From: an uncultured Clostridia bacterium
GTDB lineage: Bacteria > Bacillota > Clostridia > Christensenellales > Borkfalkiaceae
Assembly (NCBI GenBank): GCA_944341075.1
Contig: CALVLV010000002.1
Coordinates: 53,973-117,972, forward strand
Length of the DNA stretch: 64,000 nt
Direction of reading: 5' to 3'
Each line of letters begins with the position of its first letter. Position 1 is the stretch's first letter. This document shows, one piece after another, positions 32,885-40,844 of the stretch. The notes under the pieces are model-generated. The model saw only the letters and a list, made by a program, of their open reading frames with translations. It ran no database searches and had not been told where the DNA came from. The position numbers and the translations under genes were made by a program.

Positions 32885-34191
32885 AGTCTGAAAAGAGCAG
32901 AAAAATTTTTATAGGGATAGCTTCGGGCGTGTGCGCCCTCGCCGTGGCGGTGCTGGTATTTTTTGCCGGATATTGGGTGCGCGGCATAGTGGGCGTAAAT
33001 TCTTACGACTGGGTGCTTGGCATAATCAACGAGCACTATTATAAACAGGTGGATACCCAAAATGCCGACCGCGTCTCCATAGACGCGCTCGTAAAGGAAT
33101 ACCTGGACATCTATTCGGCATATTACACGGCGGAAGAATACGCCGCCCTGCAGAACTCCAACGCCGGCAACGCAAGCGGGCTGGGCATAACCGTCACCTA
33201 TATAGACGGCGTGGGCCTGCTCGTTTCGCAGTGCGTGGGCAATTCCCCCGCATACCTTTCTGGCCTGCGCACGGGCGACATGCTCGACTACGGCGTGAGC
33301 GGCGGGCAGAGGACTGATTTCGACAGCCTTTCAGATTTTTCTGCCTTTGCGGACGCCGCCGACGGTGAAATAGAGTTTGTAACCACCCAAGGCGAGAGAT
33401 TTGTGGCAGAACGTGCGCAGTACGCCACTTCATACGTGTTCATGGCCACGGCAGACAGCACGTGGTCGTTTACGGGGTCGGATGCGCTCACGCTCACCGA
33501 AAACGATGCCGACAGAATAGAGTACCTGCCGGAGGGTACAGCGTATATCAGCCTTTCGCAGTTCTACGGCAACGCGCCCGAACAGTTCGGCAAAGCGGTG
33601 GAGCAGTTCAATGCCGAAGGGTGCACCTCGCTTATACTCGATCTCCGCAACGACGGGGGCGGATATGTGGACGTGATGCAGAAGATTTCTTCTTACTTTG
33701 AAAACTGCGCCGGGGGCAGCGTGGCAATGACGGCCGTCTACGGCGACGGCTCTGCCGAAACTTACCCCATAAAAAGCATGTCGGGCGGGCGCATTTCTGC
33801 CGATACCGACGTATACGTGCTGGCAAATTCCAACACAGCCAGCGCATCCGAAGCGCTCATCGGCTGCCTTGTAAGCTATGAAGTCACCGATTACGACAAT
33901 ATATACATTTCGCAGTATTCGCAGAGCTACCTCGACGCCACGGGCTACACTGCCGAACAGCTCAAAAGCGGAAAAACGTACGGCAAGGGCATAATGCAGA
34001 CTACGTTCACAAACCCGCTCACGGGCGAGGCGCTCAAGCTGACGACCGCGCAGATATACTGGCCGAACGGCAAGACCATTCACGACGTCGGCCTCACCGC
34101 TGAAGACGGCTGCCGCATCGCAGAGGCCCCCTACCCCATAAGCGGAGCAGGGGAGGAGCTGCGCTCCGTGGTTTCGGCAATATTCGGCTGA
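32881..34191 (+). CDS. membrane-anchored S41 (C-terminal processing) protease
   Basis: A 436-residue CtpA-like serine protease. An N-terminal transmembrane helix (about 10-34, IGIASGVCALAVAVLVFFAGYWV) anchors it outside the membrane, a PDZ-like domain follows (GLGITVTY ... SPAYLSGLRTGDML), then the protease core with SLILDLRNDGGGYVD, the nucleophile Ser in ANSNTASASEALIG (near residue 320) and the Lys in SGKTYGKGIMQ (near residue 365). Expected role is trimming or degrading extracytoplasmic proteins. Translational coupling to an HTH protein suggests shared regulation. Confidence 0.92.
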   Translation: MKSEKSRKIFIGIASGVCALAVAVLVFFAGYWVRGIVGVNSYDWVLGIINEHYYKQVDTQNADRVSIDALVKEYLDIYSAYYTAEEYAALQNSNAGNASGLGITVTYIDGVGLLVSQCVGNSPAYLSGLRTGDMLDYGVSGGQRTDFDSLSDFSAFADAADGEIEFVTTQGERFVAERAQYATSYVFMATADSTWSFTGSDALTLTENDADRIEYLPEGTAYISLSQFYGNAPEQFGKAVEQFNAEGCTSLILDLRNDGGGYVDVMQKISSYFENCAGGSVAMTAVYGDGSAETYPIKSMSGGRISADTDVYVLANSNTASASEALIGCLVSYEVTDYDNIYISQYSQSYLDATGYTAEQLKSGKTYGKGIMQTTFTNPLTGEALKLTTAQIYWPNGKTIHDVGLTAEDGCRIAEAPYPISGAGEELRSVVSAIFG

Positions 34192-34244
34192 TTAAACGCC
34201 GGCATTTTTGCGGCGGCGTAAATTTATGCAATTTGAGTGAACAG

Positions 34245-34275
34245 CATCCCGCGTTTTTACCGCGGGATGTTTTTT
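34245..34275 (+). terminator. terminator after the S41 protease
   Basis: CATCCCGCG and CGCGGGATG pair around TTTTTAC and TTTTTT follows. The minus-strand minE-like gene ends within it (34257). Confidence 0.85.
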
Positions 34276-34475
34276 ATGTATTTTATTCGCCGCGCGTGCA
34301 ACAGTATGCATACCGAATAGCCGTCTGTCGTGCGGGTCACGTCGGCGTCGGCGGCTCCGTCAAGTTCAAAATACTCATCTGCCACGGCAGCCACGTCGCG
34401 GCATAAAAGCGTGCGTTCGGTCTCGGGCATGGCCTCGCGCTCGAAGGCGGGCGCCGCCGTTCTGTGCGCCCTCAT
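34257..34475 (-). CDS. MinE-like topological specificity protein (putative)
   Basis: A 72-residue protein. TLLCRDVAAVADEYFELDGAADADVTRT parallels the MinE core (LRKDILEVICKYVQID...V), with a following beta-strand (GYSVCILLHARRI) in place of the MinE ILELNVTLP strand. The N-terminal membrane-targeting helix of MinE is not evident. It overlaps the MinD-like gene by four bases in the order minD-minE, which supports the assignment. Similarity is by eye and moderate, so confidence is limited. Confidence 0.6.
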   Translation of the reverse strand: MRAHRTAAPAFEREAMPETERTLLCRDVAAVADEYFELDGAADADVTRTTDGYSVCILLHARRIKYIKNIPR

Positions 34476-35203
34476 ATCCTGCTCCTCATCTTTCTTCTGA
34501 AGTAGCCGCCCGCGCCCGAATACTCGTTCTCGATATACGGTATCTTCGTCTGCCTGCCGGCAAGCCTCTGTGCCGCAATTTTAAAGTACGCCCCGCTGTA
34601 CCTGCGCCACACGCCCACGGTAAGGCTAAGGTCTTCGGGTATCACGCCCGTAAGCGGCGCGTTTACTGCGGCGGCTATGTCTTCGGGGTAGGGTATGTCG
34701 CCGCCGAGTATAAGCCCGCCGTTCACCTTATTTATTATAATGCCCGTATTTTTCATTCCGCCGTCCTTCAGCCGGCTCACCGCAACGTCGCATGCCTTTA
34801 CGCAGGGGGAGTACGGCTCGGTGATTACCACCGCGCGCCCGCATGCGCCAGCCGCCGCGCCGTCACACAATATATAGTCGAACAGCCCGTCAAGCTCCCC
34901 TATAGCGCTCTTAAGCGCGGTCTTGTCGGCAAGCCCCATGGTGGGCATTATGTACATGTTGCGGTACCTGGGGTGCTGCACCGTCGCCTGTTTTGCACGG
35001 CACTTTCCCTCGGCGTAATCCTCCGCGGTGAACACCTGCATGCCCGCGCAGCCGCATATCTCCAGCCCGCAGCCGCACGCATTGTCGCCGTCTATCACAA
35101 GCGTGCGCTCGCCCGCGGCCGCAAGCGCAAAGGCGACGCCCGTTACCACCGTGGTACAGCCCGCCCCGCCCTTGGCGGGCGTAAAAAATATTTTATCGGC
35201 CAT
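34472..35203 (-). CDS. MinD-like ParA-family ATPase with Walker A lysine replaced
   Basis: A 243-residue protein of the MinD group: FTPAKGGAGCTTVVTG (deviant Walker A near residue 8), LVIDGDNACGCGLEI, FDYILCDGAAA, IIINKVNGGLILGG and the MinD-type segment YPEDIAAAVNAPLTGVIPED. The signature lysine at the start of the P-loop is present, but the second, phosphate-binding lysine (GK[T/S]) is Cys (codon TGT). I chose the ATG at 35203 because GGAAGGA lies eight to ten bases upstream. A basic C terminus (FRRKMRSRI) could be a membrane-targeting helix. No minC is adjacent. Confidence 0.8.
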   Translation of the reverse strand: MADKIFFTPAKGGAGCTTVVTGVAFALAAAGERTLVIDGDNACGCGLEICGCAGMQVFTAEDYAEGKCRAKQATVQHPRYRNMYIMPTMGLADKTALKSAIGELDGLFDYILCDGAAAGACGRAVVITEPYSPCVKACDVAVSRLKDGGMKNTGIIINKVNGGLILGGDIPYPEDIAAAVNAPLTGVIPEDLSLTVGVWRRYSGAYFKIAAQRLAGRQTKIPYIENEYSGAGGYFRRKMRSRI

Positions 35204-35218
35204 ATCGTTCAGTCCTTC

Positions 35219-35255
35219 CGGCCGCTCAGGCACCGTGCCGTGCGGCCGTTTTTTT
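35219..35255 (+). terminator. plus-strand hairpin with T-run inside the minD-like leader
   Basis: CGGCCGC/GCGGCCG encloses GGCAC/GTGCC and TTTTTTT follows on the plus strand. On the minus strand the same hairpin ends right at the minD-like ribosome-binding site. It could stop antisense transcription or stabilise the minD mRNA. Confidence 0.55.
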
Positions 35256-35421
35256 ATTAATTGTACCGCCCGCGGCAAAAACTAATCTGAAATTTTTTGT
35301 CGGCTTATGCCGCCTGCTGCCGCAAAAATAAAAAGCGTTTGTATCGGCTTAAAAATTTAAAGGCGGTCTTTTGCGCTCACCGCCGCTCATATATTGCGCA
35401 TGTGCGCGCATATCATTCTAT

Positions 35422-35727
35422 ATGAAACTCATTGCAGAAATAATAGACGAACTTGGCGGAGAATATAAAAATTCATTCACGGTGTGCCCGGGCAGGCTTG
35501 CGTACTTCAAAAACGTAAGGGCGGTGGCGGAGCTTTCGCCCGAAAAAATAACGCTCGTCTGCGGCGGATATACTGTCGACGTAAACGGCGCAGGACTTAC
35601 GGTACGCGAATATTACCGCGGCGACATGGCGGTGGAGGGCGACGTTTTCGGCGTTGCCGTGCAACGCGGCGAAAGCGGAAGGCTGTTCCGTAAAAGGGGA
35701 GCCGACGGGCGGGAGGGCAAAGAATGA
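35422..35727 (+). CDS. yqfC: YqfC-type sporulation protein (YabP family)
   Basis: A 101-residue protein of the YabP/YqfC family, small all-beta proteins made in sporulating Bacillota. Marks are the strands FTVCPGRLAYFKNVRAVAELSPEKITLVCGGYTVDVNGAGLTVREYY ending in GDVFGVAV; only this pattern, not a catalytic site, defines the family. It heads the block yqfC-yqfD-phoH-yqfF-ybeY-era-yqzL-recO. The ATG at 35422 has no good Shine-Dalgarno sequence. Stop and yqfD start overlap (ATGA). Confidence 0.85.
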   Translation: MKLIAEIIDELGGEYKNSFTVCPGRLAYFKNVRAVAELSPEKITLVCGGYTVDVNGAGLTVREYYRGDMAVEGDVFGVAVQRGESGRLFRKRGADGREGKE

Positions 35728-36617
35728 AAAATCACACCCGCATAAAGGTGGTGGCGGCGCCTTCCGCCGCCATGGCAAAACTCGCGCGCGCGGGAGTGCC
35801 CGTGTACGGCTGCGCAAAGCAGGGGGCGTACTTTGCCTTTTCCGTGCCCGATTATTTTGTAAAAAAAGTTTTTGCAATTTTTGCAAGTCCGTGTTATAAT
35901 ATCTGCGTGGAGCATGCAAGCCGGCTTGCAAGGCTTAAAAACTTTGTTTTCGGCAGGGTTTTCCTGCTTGTCGGCTGCATTTTATTTGCGGCATGCGCCT
36001 GCATTTCCAACGCCTTTGTGCTACGCATAAAGGTCACGGGCAGCGGGGCGTACCTTGCAAATACCGTAAAGGGCATGGCGTACTCCCTCGGCCTGCGCGA
36101 AAACAGGCCGTATTCAGATTGCGGGGCGCAGCTTATTCCACGCGTGCTGGGGCTGCCTTCCGTCACGTTCTGCTCAGTCTGCAAGCGCGGCAGCGTTGTG
36201 TATATAGACGTGCAGGCAGAGGAGGAGAGCGCCGCACCCGCAGAGGGCGTCCCCCTCACGGCGGACGTTTGCGGCAGGCTTGCAAAACTTGTCGCTGTGT
36301 GCGGCACCCCGCTTGTTGCAGAGGGCGACGCGGTGTCGCCCGGCGATGTGCTCATCGGGGCATATTATGCGGTCAATGAGCGCACCATACCCTCACTGGC
36401 GGTGGGATATGCGGCCATAGAGGCCGAGGCGGGCTTAAGCTTTGCCGCCGATTGCGAAAGCGAGCAAAATCTTGAAAACGCATATGCGGCAGTGCTCGCC
36501 TATACGGGCGGCGAACAGATACTTTCCCGCAGCCATACAGTAAAAAAATACGCCGAAGGCGTTGTTTATCAGGTTAATTTTACATATCTGCACACAATAA
36601 GTATAAATTTTGATTGA
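35724..36617 (+). CDS. yqfD: YqfD-type sporulation membrane protein
   Basis: A 297-residue protein. A soluble N-terminal part (to about 70) precedes one transmembrane helix (about 75-97, VFLLVGCILFAACACISNAFVL) and an extracytoplasmic domain beginning RIKVTGSGAY, with several short beta-rich repeats (IPRVLGLPSVTFCSVCKRGSVVYIDVQ; GDAVSPGDVLIGA). The order after yqfC and before phoH is the same as in Bacillus. In that genus the gene is needed for efficient late sporulation. The overlap with yqfC indicates coupling. Confidence 0.88.
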   Translation: MKNHTRIKVVAAPSAAMAKLARAGVPVYGCAKQGAYFAFSVPDYFVKKVFAIFASPCYNICVEHASRLARLKNFVFGRVFLLVGCILFAACACISNAFVLRIKVTGSGAYLANTVKGMAYSLGLRENRPYSDCGAQLIPRVLGLPSVTFCSVCKRGSVVYIDVQAEEESAAPAEGVPLTADVCGRLAKLVAVCGTPLVAEGDAVSPGDVLIGAYYAVNERTIPSLAVGYAAIEAEAGLSFAADCESEQNLENAYAAVLAYTGGEQILSRSHTVKKYAEGVVYQVNFTYLHTISINFD

Positions 36618-36626
36618 GTTTTTTAT

Positions 36627-37613
36627 ATGGCGGACATCATAAGAGAGGTGAACGCAGGTTCCGTGGACAAGCTCAGGGCTATCCTTGGCAGCTTTGACGA
36701 AAACGCCAACGTCATCATGCACGAACTCGGCGTGACGCTGCGCGTAGAGGGGCTGGACATACTCATTCTCGGCCCGGAGGACAAGGTTTCGGTGGCGGCC
36801 GACGTGATAGAGTGCCTTGTGGAGCTTGCCGCCGAAGGCGAACCTGTAGATAAAAACAGAATAAGCTACTGCATAGAACTTTCAAAAGAGGGCAGGGCGA
36901 AGGATATTCTCAAACTTTCGGGCAGCACGGTGGGGGTAACGCACCGCGGCAAGCCCATAAAGTGCAAAACGGTGGGGCAGAAGCGCTATGCCGACGCCAT
37001 CAGGCATGATACCGTGGTATTCGGCGTGGGGCCTGCGGGCACGGGCAAAACGTACCTTGCCGTGTGCCTTGCCGTTCAGGCGTATAAATCCAAGCAGGTT
37101 GAGCGAATAATCTTAACGCGCCCCGCCGTGGAAGCGGGCGAAAAACTCGGCTTTCTCCCCGGCGATCTGCAGACAAAGGTAGACCCCTACCTTCGCCCTC
37201 TGTACGACGCTTTGCAGGAGATGCTCGGCCTTGAAACATACACAAAGCTCATGGAGCGCGGCTCTATAGAGATCGCGCCCCTTGCATACATGCGCGGCAG
37301 AACGCTTTCAAACGCCTTCGTCATTTTAGACGAGGCGCAGAATACCACGCGCGAACAGATGAAAATGTTTTTAACGCGCATGGGCGAAGGCAGCAAAATT
37401 GTAGTCACGGGCGACGTCACCCAGATAGACCTGCCCGAAGGCAAAAAAAGCGGGCTTACGCACGCCATCCACGTTTTAAGGGATATAGAGGGCATCGCCA
37501 TATGCCGCCTTACCGATAAAGACGTGGTGCGCCATCCGCTTGTAATGAAGATAGTGCGCGCATACGAACAAGACAGTAAAAGGAGCCAGAGCGAAAACGG
37601 TGAAAAACAGTAA
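36627..37613 (+). CDS. phoH: PhoH-family ATPase
   Basis: A 328-residue cytoplasmic P-loop ATPase; Walker A is GPAGTGKT at residues 135-142, then ILTRPAVEAGEKLGFLPGDLQTKVDPYLRP and the Walker B region FVILDEAQNTTREQMKMFLTRMG, with KIVVTGDVTQIDLP as the third signature. The first 100 residues form a KH-like RNA-binding region. PhoH proteins are linked to RNA metabolism together with YbeY, whose gene is two positions downstream. It overlaps the next gene by 14 bases. Confidence 0.95.
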   Translation: MADIIREVNAGSVDKLRAILGSFDENANVIMHELGVTLRVEGLDILILGPEDKVSVAADVIECLVELAAEGEPVDKNRISYCIELSKEGRAKDILKLSGSTVGVTHRGKPIKCKTVGQKRYADAIRHDTVVFGVGPAGTGKTYLAVCLAVQAYKSKQVERIILTRPAVEAGEKLGFLPGDLQTKVDPYLRPLYDALQEMLGLETYTKLMERGSIEIAPLAYMRGRTLSNAFVILDEAQNTTREQMKMFLTRMGEGSKIVVTGDVTQIDLPEGKKSGLTHAIHVLRDIEGIAICRLTDKDVVRHPLVMKIVRAYEQDSKRSQSENGEKQ

Positions 37614-39051
37614 AAAAGCATATACTTTGGGTGCTTTCGTATATATAGTGGGCACGGCGGCGCTGTTTGCCATATTCCTGCTCATGATAGCCATAAACGT
37701 GGGCGCGGGCACCGTTCAGCACATAAGGGAAAATACCAACAGCATAGTGCTTATCTGCATTTCCTTCTGCATAGTTTCGGGCATAATGTACTGCTACTTC
37801 TATTTTGAAAACAAAAAGTACATTCTGCAGGCAAGCAAAATAGTTGAAATTTTCCTTCTGCTCGCCATAGGCCTTTTAGCCTGCTTTCTCATAGGCAAGT
37901 ACGTCAATTCCGCGGCCCGCCCCATGGTAATGCTCGCCCTCATGGCGGTCACTCTTCTCGGCCGCCGCGAAGCCATATTCCTCAATATAATATTTGCCCT
38001 GCAGATGTTCATACTCGATAACTTCTCCGATGTCACCGGCCTCAATTCGCTTGAAACGTCTGAAAGTTACAACTTCCTCATCTTAACGTTCTGCACTGGC
38101 ATGATAGGCATATTCGTGACCCCCCGCGTAAAGACGAGGATAGGCAGCGTGCTCATCGCTTTCGTGCTGCTCATCCCCATAGAGGTGATATCCGTGCTGC
38201 TCGGCACTGTGGACGCCGAACAGTTTGAAAAGATGCTCAACCTGCTGCTTTACGGGGCGCTCAACTCCTTCTTCTCGGTGCTGCTGTATATGTTCCTGCT
38301 GCCTATCTTCGAGGTGATGTTCTCCGAGCTGACCATTTTCAGATTGCGCGAGCTGGCCTCCGAACAGGCAAAACTTATAAAAAGGCTCAAAAACAACGCC
38401 CCCGGTACCTATCACCATTCCATGACGGTGGCGCAGATAGCCGAAGCGTGCGCGCAGGCCATAGGCGAAGATTCCGAACTCGCCCGCGCGGCGGCGTATT
38501 ACCACGACGTGGGCAAGCTCAAAAACCCCGAAATGTTCACCGAAAACCAGACGGACTACAACGTTCACGACGAACTCACCCCCGAACTTTCGGTGGATAT
38601 AATCCGTTCGCACACGCGCGACGGCGCCAGCCTTATACGCAAGGCTCACCTGCCCGAATTTTTTGCCGATATCGCCATACAGCACCACGGCACAATGCCC
38701 ATAAAGTATTTCTATGCCAAGGCGCTGAAGATGAGCGACGGCGAGCTGAATATAGAAAATTACTCCTATGCAGGCCCCAAACCGACCTCTAAGATAGCGG
38801 CTATAATAATGATAGCCGACGCGTCGGAGGCGGCTGCGCGCTCGCTCACAAGCCGCACCCCCGAAAAGGTGGAGGAGCTTGTGCGCAACATAATAGAGGA
38901 GAGGCTCGATCTGGAGCAGTTCGATAACTGCAACATAACCATGAGCGAGCTGACCACCATAAAGCTCACCATAGTGTCACAGCTCACGGGCGTCTACCAT
39001 TCGCGCGTGGCCTACCCCAAACTTAAGGTAAGCAAAAAGAATCATGGATAA
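37600..39051 (+). CDS. HD-domain membrane phosphohydrolase, short YqfF/PgpH type
   Basis: A 483-residue protein with about seven transmembrane helices (residues 10-255) and a cytoplasmic HD domain: HHSMTVAQIAEACAQ, AAAYYHDVGKLKNP, IIRSHTRDGASLI and IQHHGTMPIKYFY supply the metal ligands. Homologues such as PgpH hydrolyse c-di-AMP. Those proteins (about 700 residues) also have a large extracytoplasmic N-terminal domain, which is absent here. The GTG at 37600 lies within phoH; AAAGGAG is 15 bases upstream, rather far. Position between phoH and ybeY matches Bacillus yqfF. Confidence 0.88.
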   Translation: MKNSKKAYTLGAFVYIVGTAALFAIFLLMIAINVGAGTVQHIRENTNSIVLICISFCIVSGIMYCYFYFENKKYILQASKIVEIFLLLAIGLLACFLIGKYVNSAARPMVMLALMAVTLLGRREAIFLNIIFALQMFILDNFSDVTGLNSLETSESYNFLILTFCTGMIGIFVTPRVKTRIGSVLIAFVLLIPIEVISVLLGTVDAEQFEKMLNLLLYGALNSFFSVLLYMFLLPIFEVMFSELTIFRLRELASEQAKLIKRLKNNAPGTYHHSMTVAQIAEACAQAIGEDSELARAAAYYHDVGKLKNPEMFTENQTDYNVHDELTPELSVDIIRSHTRDGASLIRKAHLPEFFADIAIQHHGTMPIKYFYAKALKMSDGELNIENYSYAGPKPTSKIAAIIMIADASEAAARSLTSRTPEKVEELVRNIIEERLDLEQFDNCNITMSELTTIKLTIVSQLTGVYHSRVAYPKLKVSKKNHG

Positions 39052-39514
39052 ACTCAACATATATTGCGACCAATTTGATTTTTCACCCCTTTCAAAGGCC
39101 TTTGAAGGCGAGTTTGAAGCTGACGCCCCCGCCGCCGCGGAGATAGTGTTTGTCTCTGCGGAGGAGATAAGGGAGCTCAATAAGGCTCACCGCGATAAGG
39201 ACGCCGTCACCGACGTGCTCTCCTTTCCCTCGTTAGACGGCATACGCGGCAAAGTGATCCATAAGGCAGACTTTCCCTTCGATGCCACCGAGGAGGGCGA
39301 AATTTTCCTCGGCTCCGTAGCCATATGCGAACAGCGCGCGCACGAGCAGGCCGAAGAGTACGGCCACAGCTACAACCGCGAGCTGCACTACCTTGCGGTG
39401 CACGGCCTGTGCCATCTTCTCGGATACGACCACATAGAGGAGGCGGACAGGGTGCAGATGCGCGCCAAGGAAGAGCGGGTGCTTTCAAAAATTGGCATAA
39501 CGCGCGCCGACTGA
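39044..39514 (+). CDS. ybeY: endoribonuclease YbeY
   Basis: A 156-residue metallo-endoribonuclease in 16S rRNA maturation and ribosome quality control. The zinc site is HGLCHLLGYDH (His-x3-His-x5-His) near residue 122; ELNKAHRDKDAVTDVLSFP is the other conserved block. It overlaps the HD-domain gene by eight bases. The next conserved gene era follows after a hairpin and a gap of 141 bases; the dgkA and cdd genes that sit here in Bacillus are missing. Confidence 0.95.
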   Translation: MDKLNIYCDQFDFSPLSKAFEGEFEADAPAAAEIVFVSAEEIRELNKAHRDKDAVTDVLSFPSLDGIRGKVIHKADFPFDATEEGEIFLGSVAICEQRAHEQAEEYGHSYNRELHYLAVHGLCHLLGYDHIEEADRVQMRAKEERVLSKIGITRAD

Positions 39515-39531
39515 AAAATAGCGGTAATTCT

Positions 39532-39566
39532 GCGCCCGCGCCGCATGTGCTTTGCGGCGCGGGCGC
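39532..39566 (+). terminator. GC-rich hairpin between ybeY and era
   Basis: GCGCCCGCGCCGCA and TGCGGCGCGGGCGC, 14-bp stem, loop of seven, followed by TTAAAAA. Confidence 0.65.
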
Positions 39567-39617
39567 TTAAAAATCATTTATAAACATTTAAAAAATATAT
39601 AAAATTTATTGTTGGTT

Positions 39618-39633
39618 GCGGCATATGTGCCGC
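39618..39633 (+). repeat. variant copy of the GCGGCATATATGC motif
   Basis: GCGGCATATGTGCCGC, a near-perfect 16-bp palindrome 23 bases before era. Confidence 0.5.
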
Positions 39634-39655
39634 CCGATGGCAATTCAAGGAGAAT

Positions 39656-40549
39656 ATGATGCGCAGCGGCTTCGTAGGAGTTATAGGCAAGGCCAACGCA
39701 GGCAAAAGCACGCTTATAAACGTGCTCGTGGGCGAAAAAATTTCGATAGTTTCCCCCAAACCGCAGACCACGCGCGACGCGGTGATGGGCATACTCACAA
39801 GGGACGATTACCAGCTCGTGTTCGTGGACACGCCCGGCATATACAAGAGCAAGACTTACCTCACCGACGTGATGATGAAGACCACCGAAACGGCGGCAAA
39901 GGGGGTGGATGTTATTTTGTTCGTGCACGACGGCCACGGCGGCGTTTCAGAGAGCGATATCGCCCTCATGAAAAAGTATCTTGCACTCAACATCCCCATG
40001 ATCATCGCGTATACAAAGACGGATATAATGCCCAAGGAAAACATTCCCGCCGACGCAAAACTGCTTTACGAGGCGGGCGTCACCTGCGACGTGTACCCCG
40101 TATCGGCGCGCAAGGGCACAAACATGCGCAAGCTTGAAGCCGCCCTCGTTTCAATGGTGCCCGAAGGCGAAAAGGTGATAGCCGAAGACATAGTTTCCGA
40201 TAAGAGCGAAAAGTTCATGCTCGCCGAAATAATGCGCGAAAAAATACTTTTAAAGTTCGATAAAGAGATCCCTCACGGCATAGCCATAGTAATAAACGAA
40301 TTTAAGCGCAACGAAAACGGCGTGTATGAAGTCAACCTTGACATCATCTGCGAAAAGGCCTCACACAAGGCCATACTCATAGGCAAACAGGGCGCCGCAA
40401 TAAAGGAAGTTTCTTCCTTTGCCCGCAAGGATATGGAAAAGTTCCTGGGCGCAAAGGTGTTCCTCACTACATATGTAAAGGTCAAAGAGGACTGGCGCGA
40501 TAAACCCGGCCTTGTGCGCGATTACGGCTACGACATAAAGAAGGACTGA
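39656..40549 (+). CDS. era: GTPase Era
   Basis: An essential 16S rRNA/30S assembly GTPase of 297 residues. G1 GKANAGKST (GxxNxGKS), G2 region TTRDAVMG, G3 DTPGIY, G4 YTKTD and G5 VSARKGTN are all in place; the C-terminal KH domain shows ILIGKQGAAIKEVSSFARKDME. AAGGAG lies five bases before the ATG. Usual length. It starts a new segment of the conserved block together with yqzL and recO. Confidence 0.96.
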   Translation: MMRSGFVGVIGKANAGKSTLINVLVGEKISIVSPKPQTTRDAVMGILTRDDYQLVFVDTPGIYKSKTYLTDVMMKTTETAAKGVDVILFVHDGHGGVSESDIALMKKYLALNIPMIIAYTKTDIMPKENIPADAKLLYEAGVTCDVYPVSARKGTNMRKLEAALVSMVPEGEKVIAEDIVSDKSEKFMLAEIMREKILLKFDKEIPHGIAIVINEFKRNENGVYEVNLDIICEKASHKAILIGKQGAAIKEVSSFARKDMEKFLGAKVFLTTYVKVKEDWRDKPGLVRDYGYDIKKD

Positions 40550-40607
40550 GGCCCGCCCTTCGCATTAAAGGCGCTTTTCTGCGCATACTGCCGTAAAGGG
40601 GGTGTGC

Positions 40608-40715
40608 ATGAAGGAGCGCGATAAAGACGCCGCCGAGCTTGCATGGAAGATGTTCGAAAAGACGGGCAGCATAAGCTATTACATGTTGTATAAACAGCTT
40701 TCGGGCAGGGGTTAA
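40608..40715 (+). CDS. yqzL: YqzL-like small protein
   Basis: A 35-residue reading frame preceded by AAAGGGGG. The sequence AELAWKMFEKTGSISYYMLY closely follows the Bacillus YqzL pattern (DFTWKVFSQTGNVETYLL) and the position between era and recO is the same. YqzL has no assigned biochemical role. The short length makes it easy to miss. Confidence 0.85.
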   Translation: MKERDKDAAELAWKMFEKTGSISYYMLYKQLSGRG

Positions 40716-40737
40716 AACTGCATTGCAGCAAAAATGG

Positions 40738-40751
40738 GCGGCATATATGCC
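40738..40751 (+). repeat. copy of the GCGGCATATATGC motif
   Basis: GCGGCATATATGCC in the yqzL-recO gap. Confidence 0.55.
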
Positions 40752-40783
40752 TTAATCAAAGCAAAAAACATAATAAAACACGG

Positions 40784-40815
40784 TGCGGCGCGTTGCAGGT
40801 TTGCAACGCGCCGCA
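40784..40815. terminator. GC-rich hairpin before recO
   Basis: TGCGGCGCGTTGCA and TGCAACGCGCCGCA pair across GGTT; AAAACGG follows on the plus strand, so it is not a typical intrinsic terminator for recO's own direction. On the minus strand it is followed by CCGTGTTTTATT. Confidence 0.45.
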
Positions 40816-40844
40816 AAACGGAAAAGTATAATCGGGAAATATAT

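Noticed and set aside
34257-34475. Dismissing the 72-residue frame as a shadow
   Set aside because: It overlaps the MinD-like gene by ATGA on the same strand and has a MinE-like pattern, so it was kept as a feature with moderate confidence.
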